Made by a program: the position numbers and the translations under genes
Source of the DNA: Unio delphinus
Lineage: Eukaryota; Mollusca; Bivalvia; Unionida; Unionidae
DNA length: 64,000 nucleotides
Reading direction: 5' to 3'
Assembly: GCA_029339505.1 (NCBI GenBank)
Contig: JAQISU010000231.1
Span: forward strand, 746,001-810,000
Notes under the pieces: model-generated
Told to the model about the DNA's origin: nothing
Database searches by the model: none
Seen by the model: the letters and a program-made list of their open reading frames with translations, nothing else
In this document: positions 38,364 through 46,586 of the stretch, one piece after another
Numbering within the stretch: position 1 is the first letter of the stretch
Layout of the letters: each line of letters opens with the position of its first letter

Positions 38364-39029
38364 ATGAATCCATTTAAACAGACATCATTCAAGTTTGGGG
38401 ATTGTAAAACAAATGTACCTTTCCAGAGTGTGAAAAGTACTGGATGGATAAGACCCATGCATTGCAACGGAAGTTGTCCGGAAGGAAACTGTAAGTGTCC
38501 TTGCGGTATGCACTGTAATTGCGTTACAGAGTGCAATGGTGAACCCTACGATTGTAGTGATGCCAGACGCTGTGACGTTAGCGATTCAGCTGGATATCGT
38601 GGGAACGTTGCTATGACTACTACCCCTATATCTACCGTGGAAAGTGATGCTGTGCGTGTCAAACCTGAGGGATGCGAAAGCGGTGCCACACGTTATCGTG
38701 GACTCCTAGGAATTTCACCGTACCTGCATCGAACAGAAGTGAGGAGAGTCGAATATTCGTTCCCGACGAGTTTGCCTGAATATTGTCATTTCAAAAGTCG
38801 ATTCCAAACCTTCAAAGATAAATGGCCAAAATATCTGCCTGGACCAACTCCTGAAGAATTAGCCAGAGCCGGATTTTTGTACTTGGGCGAAGGGGATAAA
38901 GTCAAGTGTTTCAGTTGTGGTGTATCCATTTACGAGTGGGAAAAGAAAGATTCCGCTTACTTGGAACATGCTCGATGGTCTCCGAATTGTCAATACCTAC
39001 CTTTAGTGGGACCTAGTGATTGGAAGTGA
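38364..39029 (+). CDS. BIR-domain (IAP-like) protein with Cys-rich N-terminus
   Basis: A 221-residue protein. Residues about 140-212 form a single baculoviral IAP repeat: SRFQTFKDKWP, ELARAGFLYLGEGDKVKCFS, and zinc ligands Cys182-x2-Cys185-x16-His202-x6-Cys209, the canonical spacing. BIR domains bind caspases or other partners and can block cell death. No RING finger follows, so any action would be by binding alone. The N-terminal 70 residues are Cys-rich (CNGSCPEGNCKCPCGMHCNC) and look like a second metal-binding region. It lies just after the polymerase with its own TATA box. A role in keeping the host cell alive during element replication is inference; BIR proteins can also act in mitosis. 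Confidence 0.85.
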   Translation: MNPFKQTSFKFGDCKTNVPFQSVKSTGWIRPMHCNGSCPEGNCKCPCGMHCNCVTECNGEPYDCSDARRCDVSDSAGYRGNVAMTTTPISTVESDAVRVKPEGCESGATRYRGLLGISPYLHRTEVRRVEYSFPTSLPEYCHFKSRFQTFKDKWPKYLPGPTPEELARAGFLYLGEGDKVKCFSCGVSIYEWEKKDSAYLEHARWSPNCQYLPLVGPSDWK

Positions 39030-39041
39030 CACTACTACTCC

Positions 39042-39428
39042 ATGTCGTGTAACACACCTAGACCAGTATATAAACCCTCTCTAAAACATTATATTCAAGG
39101 ATTACCACACGAATTGCAAGAGAAGATCTACAAGGACGTTTGGCAAGGTCTTGCTAAAGAAAAATCGCAATGGGTGACTGTAGAACTTTTGTGTCGTGAA
39201 ATTCACAAGAGGCAAGTGACAAAAATTAACCAACGTGTTAGATTTCTCTGGATTAAGGGTATTTTTTTGCTCTGTTACCAATTTACTACGTTTACCTCTG
39301 AAGATGCTTTGATCCTTCTTAACCGTTACCCTGAATGGCAGTGGGACGAAATTACACGTTATATTAATCACTTTCGCTTTTGGAGCAAATTTAATTCTAT
39401 GTTTAATTCTGGGTTGAATCTACACTGA
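39042..39428 (+). CDS. Hypothetical protein, 128 residues
   Basis: It starts 13 nt after the BIR gene. I do not recognise the family. The N-terminal KHYIQGLPHELQEKIYKDVW has the spacing of a short F-box-like helix (LPxELxxxIY), which is weak evidence of a ubiquitin-ligase adaptor. The rest is aromatic-rich and probably globular (FLWIKGIFLLCYQFTTF may be a buried helix). Neighbouring small genes have similar size and hydrophobic or aromatic content, suggesting a block of host-interaction genes. Confidence 0.55.
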   Translation: MSCNTPRPVYKPSLKHYIQGLPHELQEKIYKDVWQGLAKEKSQWVTVELLCREIHKRQVTKINQRVRFLWIKGIFLLCYQFTTFTSEDALILLNRYPEWQWDEITRYINHFRFWSKFNSMFNSGLNLH

Positions 39429-39468
39429 TAGTCTTCGACCTAAAAAAGAAGTATAAAAGAGAACGACC

Positions 39469-39687
39469 ATGTCACAACCTTTATCATTGGTGATCCAACA
39501 GATTCCGTGGAAGGATATCAATGAGAAGATTCACACGGTGAAAGATTACGAACACTTATTACAAGAACTATACCCTATGAATTGGGGTCGACGTGTCGTG
39601 TGTGTTTTAGTGACTTGCTTTCTAGGATTTCGTTTACCTGCCGATTCCCTGTGGACACTTTACGAACACTACCTATCAAAAAAATAA
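39469..39687 (+). CDS. Small hypothetical protein, 72 residues
   Basis: The ATG at 39469 lies 17 nt after TATAAAAG (39452-39459), so that box is too close to be a standard promoter for it. The sequence has one hydrophobic stretch (RVVCVLVTCFLGFRLPADSL) that may be a membrane segment or helix. No family is recognised. It lies in a tight block of small plus-strand genes, with 6 nt to the next gene. Confidence 0.5.
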   Translation: MSQPLSLVIQQIPWKDINEKIHTVKDYEHLLQELYPMNWGRRVVCVLVTCFLGFRLPADSLWTLYEHYLSKK

Positions 39688-39693
39688 GACAGT

Positions 39694-39942
39694 ATGGTGG
39701 TTCCTTTAAATGTCCACGAGAGACTTATTCTGTTCAAAGCCTTACGCTTTCATCTGGATACGTCTCGACCTTTCCAAGAAAAAAAGATTCGTCAACTTTT
39801 ACGTACGGAAGCAGTGTACGAAGATGTGTGTGTAGCTTGTGATTTACACCCTCATTGGACAGATGTACGTGACTGGAAAAGTTGGGATTTTGAGGCTTGG
39901 ACAAACGAAGTATCCCATTATGCCCAAGCGTTGTGTTCCTAA
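39694..39942 (+). CDS. Small hypothetical protein, 82 residues
   Basis: It starts 6 nt after the preceding stop, and its end overlaps the next start by 23 nt. It is rich in Trp, His and Leu, with a CVAC pair (residues about 46-49) and DVRDWKSWDFEAW in the second half. I do not recognise a domain. Confidence 0.5.
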   Translation: MVVPLNVHERLILFKALRFHLDTSRPFQEKKIRQLLRTEAVYEDVCVACDLHPHWTDVRDWKSWDFEAWTNEVSHYAQALCS

Positions 39943-40282
39943 AATTCATTGTCGTGTGAAAAAAGTCACTTTTAATCCTGTGTTAGTAACAGTACCAGAA
40001 GAAGAAAAAGAAAAAGAATCTATCACCCAAGACAATCCTTCTGTTCAAGACAGAACTGTCATGGACATTCCCCCACAAAGACCCTTTCGAGAAGACACCT
40101 ATGTGACTGTACCCCCTGTAGAGGAGACTATAAGAACATTACATAATACCTCTAGGACACCTTCGTTACCCAAACCACGTTGTACAGTGACTTGTTTATA
40201 TTCCACTTTGATCGTTTGCCTAGGTATTTTATTCCTGTATTTATCCATTTGGCTTTTATGTTTTCGTGTTGTTCAAATTTAA
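39920..40282 (+). CDS. Putative tail-anchored membrane protein
   Basis: I chose the ATG at 39920 (MPKRCVPKIH) although the frame is open further upstream. The 120-residue product has a basic N-terminus, an acidic Pro-rich middle (PEEEKEKES; DIPPQRPF), and one strong transmembrane helix at the C-terminus (LYSTLIVCLGILFLYLSIWL) ending a few residues before the stop. This is the layout of a tail-anchored or type II single-pass protein. No family is recognised. It could act on host membranes, but the sequence does not say how. Confidence 0.6.
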   Translation: MPKRCVPKIHCRVKKVTFNPVLVTVPEEEKEKESITQDNPSVQDRTVMDIPPQRPFREDTYVTVPPVEETIRTLHNTSRTPSLPKPRCTVTCLYSTLIVCLGILFLYLSIWLLCFRVVQI

Positions 40283-40315
40283 ACATGCATTCAAATAAAC
40301 GAGTCTTGAAAAAAG

Positions 40316-40323
40316 TATAAAAA
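40316..40323 (+). promoter_or_regulatory. TATA box of the packaging ATPase gene
   Basis: TATAAAAA lies 59 nt before the ATG at 40375, with an initiator-like tgtcaatactg between them. Confidence 0.5.
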
Positions 40324-40374
40324 CCTCTTGTCTTGTCTGTTTTTGTGTCAATACTGACATATCACTACACGACT

Positions 40375-41106
40375 ATGGCTCACTCTACTCTTTCTACTAC
40401 TCCTTCCTCCTCCACATTCAAAGTCATTGACGAACACTTAGATCAGGCTAGTTGGAAAGCCTTGTATCTTCGTCATCCTTTTAACATGTTAATTGCTGGA
40501 CCGAGCGGTTCAGGCAAAACCGAATTTGTCAAACGTTTGATCGAACATAAACATCATTTGATCGATCGTCCACCTCAACGCATCGTGTGGTGTTACAAAG
40601 AGTGGCAATCGGCATACAGCCTCTTGCAAGAAAGTCAAGGTGATTCCATTGTGTTTGTAGCAGGCATTCCTAAAGAAGACGAGGGAATCGTGTCTGACCC
40701 TAGTCAAACTCATTGGGTTATTTTTGACGACATGTTAGGAGAAGACGAAGAAGAAATTAAACTGTGGTTTACACGTAGAGGGCATCATCGTAATGCCAGT
40801 GTCATTTACATTACACAAAATTTATTTCAACAAAGTAAAGCCCATCGTACCATTAGTCTCAATGCTCATTACGTGGTCTTGTTTAAAAGTCCTCGAGATA
40901 AATCACAAGTGCAAGTTTTAGCCAAACAGTTAGGAACACCTTGGCTAACTCATGCGTACGATGATGCCACTCAAACGCCACACGCCTATTTACTCGTGGA
41001 TTTAAAACCCACTACCCCTGATTATTTGCGATTTCGTACCGATTTGTTTCACGACTGGTGTCAAGACGGAGGACCTGTCGTGTACACGTCCTCCTCGTCG
41101 ACATAA
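40375..41106 (+). CDS. FtsK/HerA-type DNA-packaging ATPase
   Basis: A 243-residue P-loop ATPase of the family used by Polintons, adenovirus-like and PRD1-like viruses to pump DNA into capsids. Walker A is GPSGSGKT (residues 42-49). Walker B is VIFDDM with the acidic pair at 118-119. A polar sensor motif YITQNLF follows, then RTISLNAHYVVLFKSPRDKS. I chose ATG 40375 (MAHSTL, ctATGGc context) over the upstream ATG-less extension from 40333. Length and motif order fit the Polinton family. The frame is intact. Together with the protease and capsid proteins it completes a virion-forming set. Confidence 0.95.
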   Translation: MAHSTLSTTPSSSTFKVIDEHLDQASWKALYLRHPFNMLIAGPSGSGKTEFVKRLIEHKHHLIDRPPQRIVWCYKEWQSAYSLLQESQGDSIVFVAGIPKEDEGIVSDPSQTHWVIFDDMLGEDEEEIKLWFTRRGHHRNASVIYITQNLFQQSKAHRTISLNAHYVVLFKSPRDKSQVQVLAKQLGTPWLTHAYDDATQTPHAYLLVDLKPTTPDYLRFRTDLFHDWCQDGGPVVYTSSSST

Positions 41107-41175
41107 CACTATGAAGCACTAAAAAAATCTATAAAAAGCTTGGGTTACTTTGACCTGGTCTCATACATCGTCAAC

Positions 41176-42075
41176 ATGACGTCCCTTCAGTCTCATCTTC
41201 CGATCAAATTGATTCGTGCCTTGTACGGCATCAGTCGCGAAAAAAATCCACCAAAACGTGCTCACGTCTTAGAAGCCAGTCTAAAAGAAGTCTTACGATG
41301 GTTTACGGTGACAGCACGTCAAATACTGCAAGGCATCATTCACATTCCACATCAAACCAAACGCTTTTTTGACAGAAACAAAGTTGCCTTGACGCAACTG
41401 GCCAATCCTAGCATTGACACTCACACCAAAAAGCAAATCATATTGAAACCTGGAGGTAATGGTTCTCTAGGAGGTGTCATCATTCGTTCCCTTTTAAAAT
41501 GGGATCCCAATACTCCCAAAGTTCACCCCAAGAAGAAAACAAAAAAAGCCAAACAAACCCCTAAGAAAAAGAACAAGGGTACCAAGACCAAAGCACAGAA
41601 AAAGAAAAGTCCACAGAAAAAAGCGGTCACCCGCAAAAGAGGCACTTCGGCCAGGACACAACCTTACCTTCGTCAACCACGACCTGTAAGAAAAGATCTA
41701 CAAGGACGTTTGGCAGGGACTACGTTGCCAGTAGCCTCAGGGGCTGCCACTTCTCCGTTGCGGGTGATGCCAGCCAAACCCAATTTGACACCCGTTTTTC
41801 CTAATTTGATGAAACATTGGAAATCTGCGTCTCCCAAAACGTCTCCTCCACCGGAGACACCCTCGTCCACATTAGCGTCATTAGCAGCTGCTCATAAAGT
41901 ACCTGCCCCAAAAGTCAAAGTCCAAGAAAGATCTGGCATGTTAAAGAGTTTACTAGATTTGTCCAAACAAGAACTGTCCCGATTGAGTCCATTGCGAACT
42001 CCTTCACGACGTGTGTTACCTGCCATGAAGTTGATACGACGCAAAGATAATCAGTGGCGACGCATTCCAGTATAA
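41176..42075 (+). CDS. Lys/Arg-rich putative core protein
   Basis: A 299-residue protein from ATG 41176. Residues about 70-125 contain the pattern FFDRNKVALTQLANPSIDTH followed by KKQIILKPGGNGSLGGVIIR, a GG-rich hydrophobic motif that recurs in other small basic proteins of this element. Next comes a very Lys-rich tract (about 120-165), then Pro/Ser-rich basic sequence to the end. Strong positive charge suggests DNA condensation inside the virion. The GG motif may mark a protease site or a membrane-active helix, as in adenovirus core precursors. That comparison is by composition, not sequence identity. A TATA box lies 46 nt upstream. Confidence 0.7.
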   Translation: MTSLQSHLPIKLIRALYGISREKNPPKRAHVLEASLKEVLRWFTVTARQILQGIIHIPHQTKRFFDRNKVALTQLANPSIDTHTKKQIILKPGGNGSLGGVIIRSLLKWDPNTPKVHPKKKTKKAKQTPKKKNKGTKTKAQKKKSPQKKAVTRKRGTSARTQPYLRQPRPVRKDLQGRLAGTTLPVASGAATSPLRVMPAKPNLTPVFPNLMKHWKSASPKTSPPPETPSSTLASLAAAHKVPAPKVKVQERSGMLKSLLDLSKQELSRLSPLRTPSRRVLPAMKLIRRKDNQWRRIPV

Positions 42076-42140
42076 AAATATGACTTGAAAACCACGACGT
42101 CAATCAGTATTTTTTCTGTACCACTGATGAACACTCAAGG

Positions 42141-42362
42141 ATGCCTCCTCAAAAACGTGCACACCATCACCCTCGACGTTCTACCGTCCAAAAAGGAAAA
42201 GGAAAAAGACAATCTCGTCATACTACCAAACGCTCAAAAACCAAACAACGACGTCCTCCCGTAAAAAGACACAGTCATCCAAAGAAAAAGAGAAGTCATC
42301 AAAGGGGAGGCATATTTATTGGTCTTATTAAAGGTATGCAGAAACTAGACAAAAGCAGCTAA
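42141..42362 (+). CDS. Mu/pX-like basic core peptide
   Basis: A 73-residue protein with about half Lys, Arg or His (MPPQKRAHHHPRRSTVQKGK and onward) that ends in RGGIFIGLIKGMQKLDKSS. A protamine-like arm followed by a short RGG plus hydrophobic helix resembles the adenovirus Mu/pX precursor, which condenses DNA and is cut by the viral protease after a Gly-rich motif. The similarity is in size and layout only. It sits in a run of three basic genes between the ATPase and the integrase. Confidence 0.7.
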   Translation: MPPQKRAHHHPRRSTVQKGKGKRQSRHTTKRSKTKQRRPPVKRHSHPKKKRSHQRGGIFIGLIKGMQKLDKSS

Positions 42363-42509
42363 TAACCGAACTGGTATCTTTAGCCCTGCTTTTGAGGATT
42401 TAGCGAAGCATGCCGTTACCTTTTGGAGAAGCCAATAGAAAAAAGAAGATAAAAGAGGGTGTGTACCAAGTCTTTGACATCAGTGTATTTCTGGAACGAA
42501 CAAGCAAAG

Positions 42510-42929
42510 ATGTCACCTCGCAAAAAACATTCTTATTCACCCCACAAAGGAAAGAAAAGGAAAGGACTACCTCCTCGTTTAGCCAAACACGGAGACGTGT
42601 TGTCCGTCCTGTCCAAAGCCTCTCCGCCCATGCGAAAACAAATCATTAAAACAGCCTCCAAAGATGTCATCGATACCGTGTGTGAATGTTGTTTGAATGT
42701 TTTGAAAGGCACGATACCTTTGTCTCCACACCAGAAAGAATGCTTCGCCAAACATCGACACGTTCTTCGTCAAATGGTTCAAAAGAAAATATCCGTCCGT
42801 CAAAAGAAAAAGATGTTGGTGCAACGCAAAGGATTTTTACCCATTCTTGCTCCTATGTTGACAAGCTTAATACCAGGTTTGATACAAGGGATGACCCTAG
42901 GGTTAACTCAAGGAATGGGTAGAAGATAA
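42510..42929 (+). CDS. Conserved Polinton basic protein with hydrophobic C-terminus
   Basis: The 139-residue product starts at ATG 42510 (MSPRKKHSYS). It has a basic N-terminus and a helical middle with the pattern RKQIIKTASKDVIDTVCECC, LNVLKGTIPLSPHQKECFAK and KKKMLVQRKGF. It ends in a hydrophobic LAPMLTSLIPGLIQGMTLG. I recall this pattern from proteins in other animal Polintons, so it is probably a conserved virion or core protein of unknown activity. A terminal hydrophobic helix could be membrane-active. GATAAAAG at about 42449 may be its TATA box. Confidence 0.7.
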   Translation: MSPRKKHSYSPHKGKKRKGLPPRLAKHGDVLSVLSKASPPMRKQIIKTASKDVIDTVCECCLNVLKGTIPLSPHQKECFAKHRHVLRQMVQKKISVRQKKKMLVQRKGFLPILAPMLTSLIPGLIQGMTLGLTQGMGRR

Positions 42930-42977
42930 AAGGACCTTATGGAGCACCACAATCTCAGACATAACCTTTGAAAGCCC

Positions 42978-43661
42978 ATGGAAGGACGAAAACTAACTTT
43001 GGTTCCTTACAAACGATGGATGGAATACCATCATTGGCAAGAACAACGATCCCCCCATTTACCACCCAATCCCAATTTGGCTGAGATGTCGCAATTACAA
43101 CACGAATTGCAATCCTTGATCCATCGCCACGATTTATCCGAAACCCAAAAATCACAAAAGTACGGTCAACTCTTGAAACGGCTACAACTCTTTCATCAGA
43201 AAGCTGTGGAACAAACAGCTCAACCCACTTTGTCCGATTTTAAGGCTCTAATGAATAACCCGGCACCCTCACCCTCTACAGCAGTTAAAACAGACGTTAC
43301 CCCACCATTACCCAAGGAAGAAGAACCCCATGATCTCTTTCAAACACCTACTGCTACTCCCATTCCGAGTAAGATTGCCACTTCCTTGTTAACCCCTTCC
43401 CCCACTCCCCCACGAGAAGAACTCAAAACTTGGGTTAAAAAGATGATGGCTACTCCTTCTTCGACAGATGTGAAAAAGAAAGAAAGGAAACCAGAAGTGA
43501 GAAAAGAAAAGAAGGCCAAAGAAGCTATCCAATTACCTCCGCCACCACCATTACCCTCGACGTCATCTCCTGTGGCACATCGGACACGTAAAACCGTTTC
43601 CAAACAACCCGCATTTCGCCCCACCCAAAGCAATATCCTCGAAGAGTGGGTACCTTATTAA
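42978..43661 (+). CDS. Conserved Polinton protein with Pro-rich region, unknown function
   Basis: A 227-residue protein from ATG 42978 (catATGGa-like context). The N-terminus KLTLVPYKRWMEY is followed by a helical segment (MSQLQHELQSLIHRHDLSET; YGQLLKRLQLF) and a Pro/Thr/Ser-rich linker. A basic tract follows (KKKERKPEVRKEKKAKEA), then poly-Pro and a conserved end (NILEEWVPY). I recall LVPY-type N-termini from Polinton proteins next to the integrase. It ends 9 nt before the integrase ATG. The relic at about 20530-20700 contains its C-terminal half, which shows this gene pair is ancestral to the local Polinton lineage. Confidence 0.7.
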   Translation: MEGRKLTLVPYKRWMEYHHWQEQRSPHLPPNPNLAEMSQLQHELQSLIHRHDLSETQKSQKYGQLLKRLQLFHQKAVEQTAQPTLSDFKALMNNPAPSPSTAVKTDVTPPLPKEEEPHDLFQTPTATPIPSKIATSLLTPSPTPPREELKTWVKKMMATPSSTDVKKKERKPEVRKEKKAKEAIQLPPPPPLPSTSSPVAHRTRKTVSKQPAFRPTQSNILEEWVPY

Positions 43662-43669
43662 CAAAAACC

Positions 43670-44782
43670 ATGGAGAAGGTATTAGCCAGCATTTACTACG
43701 ATCCAGCTCACCCTGCAGGTTACGGAGGCATTCAGAAATTGTATCGTGCTGCCAAAACTCGCCTGAAAAAGCTCCGTTTACCAGCAGTACAACGATGGTT
43801 ACAAGAACAAGCGACGTACACTTTACACAAACCCATCCGACGAAAATTTCACAGAAGTCGCACTCAAGTGGAAGGCATCGATCATCAATGGCAAGTCGAT
43901 TTAGCTGATGTCTCTCATTTAGCCACCTACAATCGTGGCTACAAATATTTGTTTTGTGTCATCGACGTCTTTTCTAAATTTGCCTGGGTCGTACCATTGA
44001 CATCCAAATCGAGCGGAGAGTTAGTACGAGCTTTGCAACTGGTGTTGAAACAAATTGGTCGTCACCTTCTTTGATGGTAAACCGACAAAGGCACCGAATT
44101 TCTAAACCAAGCTTTCCAACGAGAATTAAAAAAACGTGACATTCATTTTTTCACCACCGAAAATCCTGAAACCAAAGCCAGTATCGTGGAACGTTTTCAA
44201 CGTACCTTGAAAGAACGCATGTGGAAATATTTTACGCATCAACACACTCTCAAGTACATCGACGTCTTACCACACTTAGTCCAAGCCTACAATCAATCTT
44301 ACCATAGAAGCATTGGACGTTCCCCACAAGAGGTGACACCTGACAACGAAGTGACTGTTTTTGAGCGTCTGTTTGGTACGTCCCGGACGAGGGCTGTCCC
44401 CAAGAAAGGTAGAGAAGTGTTAACCCCGGGAGATTGGGTACGCATTGGCAAAACCAAACGCACTTTCGACAAAGGTTACTTACCCAACTGGACCACCGAA
44501 TTGTTTCGTGTTACTGGACGAGTGCGCGATCGTCATCCTACCGTCTATAAATTGGAAGACATGAACGGAGAAGTATTAAAAGGAACGTTTTACTTGCCTG
44601 AGTTACAACGTGTTACCGAAAAAGAAGACGACGTGTACGACATTGAAAGCATTCTCGAACGAAGAACCCGTAAAGTAGGAAAACGTCGTGTCAAAGAAGT
44701 CAAAGTACGTTGGAAAGGATATCCTCCTAGTTTTGATTCTTGGATTGACGCTTCGCAAGTCATCGACTATAAAAAGAAGTGA
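43670..44782 (+). pseudogene. Retroviral-type integrase with chromodomain, two in-frame stops
   Basis: From ATG 43670 the frame reads as a Polinton integrase of about 370 codons interrupted by TGA at 44072-44074 and TAA at 44078-44080. Catalytic acidic residues are Asp77 (QVDLADVSH), Asp139 (TDKGTEF) and Glu174 (ASIVERF), with 34 residues between the last two. A region with DWVRIGKTKRTFDKGYLP follows, then a C-terminal chromodomain (VYDIESILERRTRK; VRWKGYPPSFDSWIDASQVI), which usually binds chromatin to guide insertion. Both stops lie just before the second Asp, so no active enzyme can be made by normal decoding. The frame is unbroken on both sides, so decay is recent or localised. Confidence 0.93.
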
Positions 44783-44787
44783 CCATC

Positions 44788-45207
44788 ATGCCCTTCAATA
44801 CAGCTTCAGCAACCACAGTGACTACTCCTTCACCCACGTCATCTCTGCAAGATTTACAAAAGCAACCCTTGTGGGTGTGGTGTGGAGAACGTGTCCCTAA
44901 AACGCAAATCGTTTTTTTCTGTCAAATCTTTGTGGTATATTGTGTCATTGGTGCAGCCATTGCTAATTTGAGTTTGCAACAAGGAGACAAACAATTGTGG
45001 ACTATTTTACTCAGCAGTTGCATCGGGTATCTTCTTCCCAATCCTTCCCTGAAATACTCTTACAACGGGAACAACAGTAACAATATTGGGAGCCTTGCGG
45101 CCAACGTTAGTCCTTCTCCTGACAGTCACCCTTCCAATCACAATCCTCTTTTTGACACTCCTTTAACCTCGAGTGACTCCTCGGACAGAAGAACATTGGA
45201 AATATGA
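44788..45207 (+). CDS. Conserved Polinton membrane protein, two helices
   Basis: A 139-residue protein from ATG 44788, 5 nt after the integrase stop. After a Ser/Thr-rich N-terminus comes WVWCGERVPKTQIVFFCQIF, then a first membrane helix (VVYCVIGAAIANLSL) and a second (LWTILLSSCIGYLLPNPSLK). The tail is Asn/Ser-rich. I recall the VPKxQIVFF...LLSSCIGYLLPNP pattern from other Polintons and adintoviruses, where its role is not established; a virion-membrane or entry-related protein is possible. Its stop overlaps the start of the minor capsid gene (ATGA at 45204-45207), so the two are probably expressed together. Confidence 0.75.
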   Translation: MPFNTASATTVTTPSPTSSLQDLQKQPLWVWCGERVPKTQIVFFCQIFVVYCVIGAAIANLSLQQGDKQLWTILLSSCIGYLLPNPSLKYSYNGNNSNNIGSLAANVSPSPDSHPSNHNPLFDTPLTSSDSSDRRTLEI

Positions 45208-46109
45208 ACAACACTATGAACCAATTTTACTTAACGTTACCTAGTGACAGTTCCATGGAGGTGTTTCCTAACAACACATTGTGTTGTTACACGTCTAAAT
45301 TACCTCAAGCCATGCATTTGGATCAAGATGATCATTGGGAAGTAGCTTTAGTGGAAATAATACACCCGACACAAATCAAAAACATCGTCGAAAATCAAAA
45401 CACTTTTTCAGTAGAAGTGTATGACGAGAAATTGCAAAAAGCCTTAGACGCACGAGGTCACACTAGCACACTGCACCCCAAAACTGATCGGCCAACCTAT
45501 GTGATCGCCATTCCTGCAGGCTATTATTTTAGTGGTCAACATTTAGTGACTACGATTCAAAACAGGTTTAATTCTGTGTTTGGTAAAGCCCTGGAGAAAG
45601 AAAGTGTTACCTTTGAGTACCATAAAGTGGCTCGTCGACTCCTGATAACATTTTCAGAGAAGAAAATGATAGCCATTACCTTTTGTCCTGAATTGTATGA
45701 TATTTTAGGTGGAGATCTAAAGATGTTGGTCAAGAAAAATGAGATACCAGGCATAACCAGTAACTCGGATTTTGCAAAATATTTTCGATCCCCTGTAGAA
45801 TTGAACCAAGGCCTCAACTTGATGTTTGTGTACTCCGATGTGGTGGAGTACAACGTGGTAGGACACACCTCTGTACCGTTACTGCGTGTCATTCCTTTCA
45901 AAGTGGATTCTGTCACCGCTGACGAGGAAGGTGGAAATACCTATCACGTTCACCGTGAATTTGTACATCCTCATTATTTACCTGTCAGTAAGTCGTATTT
46001 CGACAGTGTCAACATTACTATAAAAGGAGAACTAGGCCAAAATATTCCATTTACCAAAGGGAAAGTCACAGTGAAACTCCATTTTCAAAAACGATTCTCC
46101 AACAACTGA
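45204..46109 (+). CDS. Minor capsid (penton) protein, single jelly roll
   Basis: A 301-residue protein with the typical start of Polinton penton proteins: NQFYLTLPSDSSMEVFPNNT, LCCYTSKLPQAMHLDQDDHW and EVALVEIIHP. This is followed by beta-rich sequence (YVIAIPAGYYFSGQHLVTTI; LLRVIPFKVD; REFVHPHYLPVSKSYFDSVN). In PRD1-adenovirus-lineage capsids the single-jelly-roll penton closes the fivefold vertices. The assigned ATG 45204 overlaps the previous stop; an internal ATG at 45216 is an alternative. The frame is intact. It precedes the pVI-like and major capsid genes, as in other Polintons. Confidence 0.92.
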   Translation: MNNTMNQFYLTLPSDSSMEVFPNNTLCCYTSKLPQAMHLDQDDHWEVALVEIIHPTQIKNIVENQNTFSVEVYDEKLQKALDARGHTSTLHPKTDRPTYVIAIPAGYYFSGQHLVTTIQNRFNSVFGKALEKESVTFEYHKVARRLLITFSEKKMIAITFCPELYDILGGDLKMLVKKNEIPGITSNSDFAKYFRSPVELNQGLNLMFVYSDVVEYNVVGHTSVPLLRVIPFKVDSVTADEEGGNTYHVHREFVHPHYLPVSKSYFDSVNITIKGELGQNIPFTKGKVTVKLHFQKRFSNN

Positions 46110-46116
46110 AAAAGTG

Positions 46117-46557
46117 ATGTATCCTGTGTACCAAGGAGTCACTCGACAACGAGGACATGGTTTAGGAGATATGTTTAAATCAGCCTTTCGTTCCGTAGTC
46201 CCTGTTTTAAAACCAATGGTGACACGAGGATTGCACACCTTAAAAGATGCCGCATTGACTCACGGCAAAGATTTTCTTTACAATGTTCTCATTGACAAAC
46301 AAAACCCCAAAGAAGCTTTTTTGAGAGCAGGCAAAAATACCTTGCTTCAAACGGGTAAAGAGATTTTGGGTCGACGAGAAAGTCCTATAAATGCCCTGAA
46401 CGGAACCGAGTCTGACATTCCTACTTCCCTGAGGACACAGCAAGGACAAGGTAGAAAGCGTCGACGAAGGCACCCTTTCAAAAGTCTCCGTACCTCTAAA
46501 GTTCGAAAGACAAAGAAAAAAAGAACCGCTCGAGACTTAGACATTTTTGATTATTAA
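46117..46557 (+). CDS. pVI/pX-like virion protein
   Basis: A 146-residue protein from ATG 46117. The N-terminus PVYQGVTRQRGHGLGDMFKS with FRSVVPVLKPMV resembles the conserved Polinton protein that pairs with the capsid genes. That protein is compared with adenovirus pVI because of an amphipathic N-terminal helix after a Gly-rich protease-like site (GHGLG). The C-terminus is very basic (GRKRRRRHPF; RKTKKKRTAR). It likely links the capsid to DNA or disrupts membranes after cleavage; this is family inference. It starts 7 nt after the penton gene, with TATAAAAG at 46019-46026 upstream. Confidence 0.8.
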   Translation: MYPVYQGVTRQRGHGLGDMFKSAFRSVVPVLKPMVTRGLHTLKDAALTHGKDFLYNVLIDKQNPKEAFLRAGKNTLLQTGKEILGRRESPINALNGTESDIPTSLRTQQGQGRKRRRRHPFKSLRTSKVRKTKKKRTARDLDIFDY

Positions 46558-46586
46558 AAGTAAAACATAGAGACTGAGAAGAAAAA

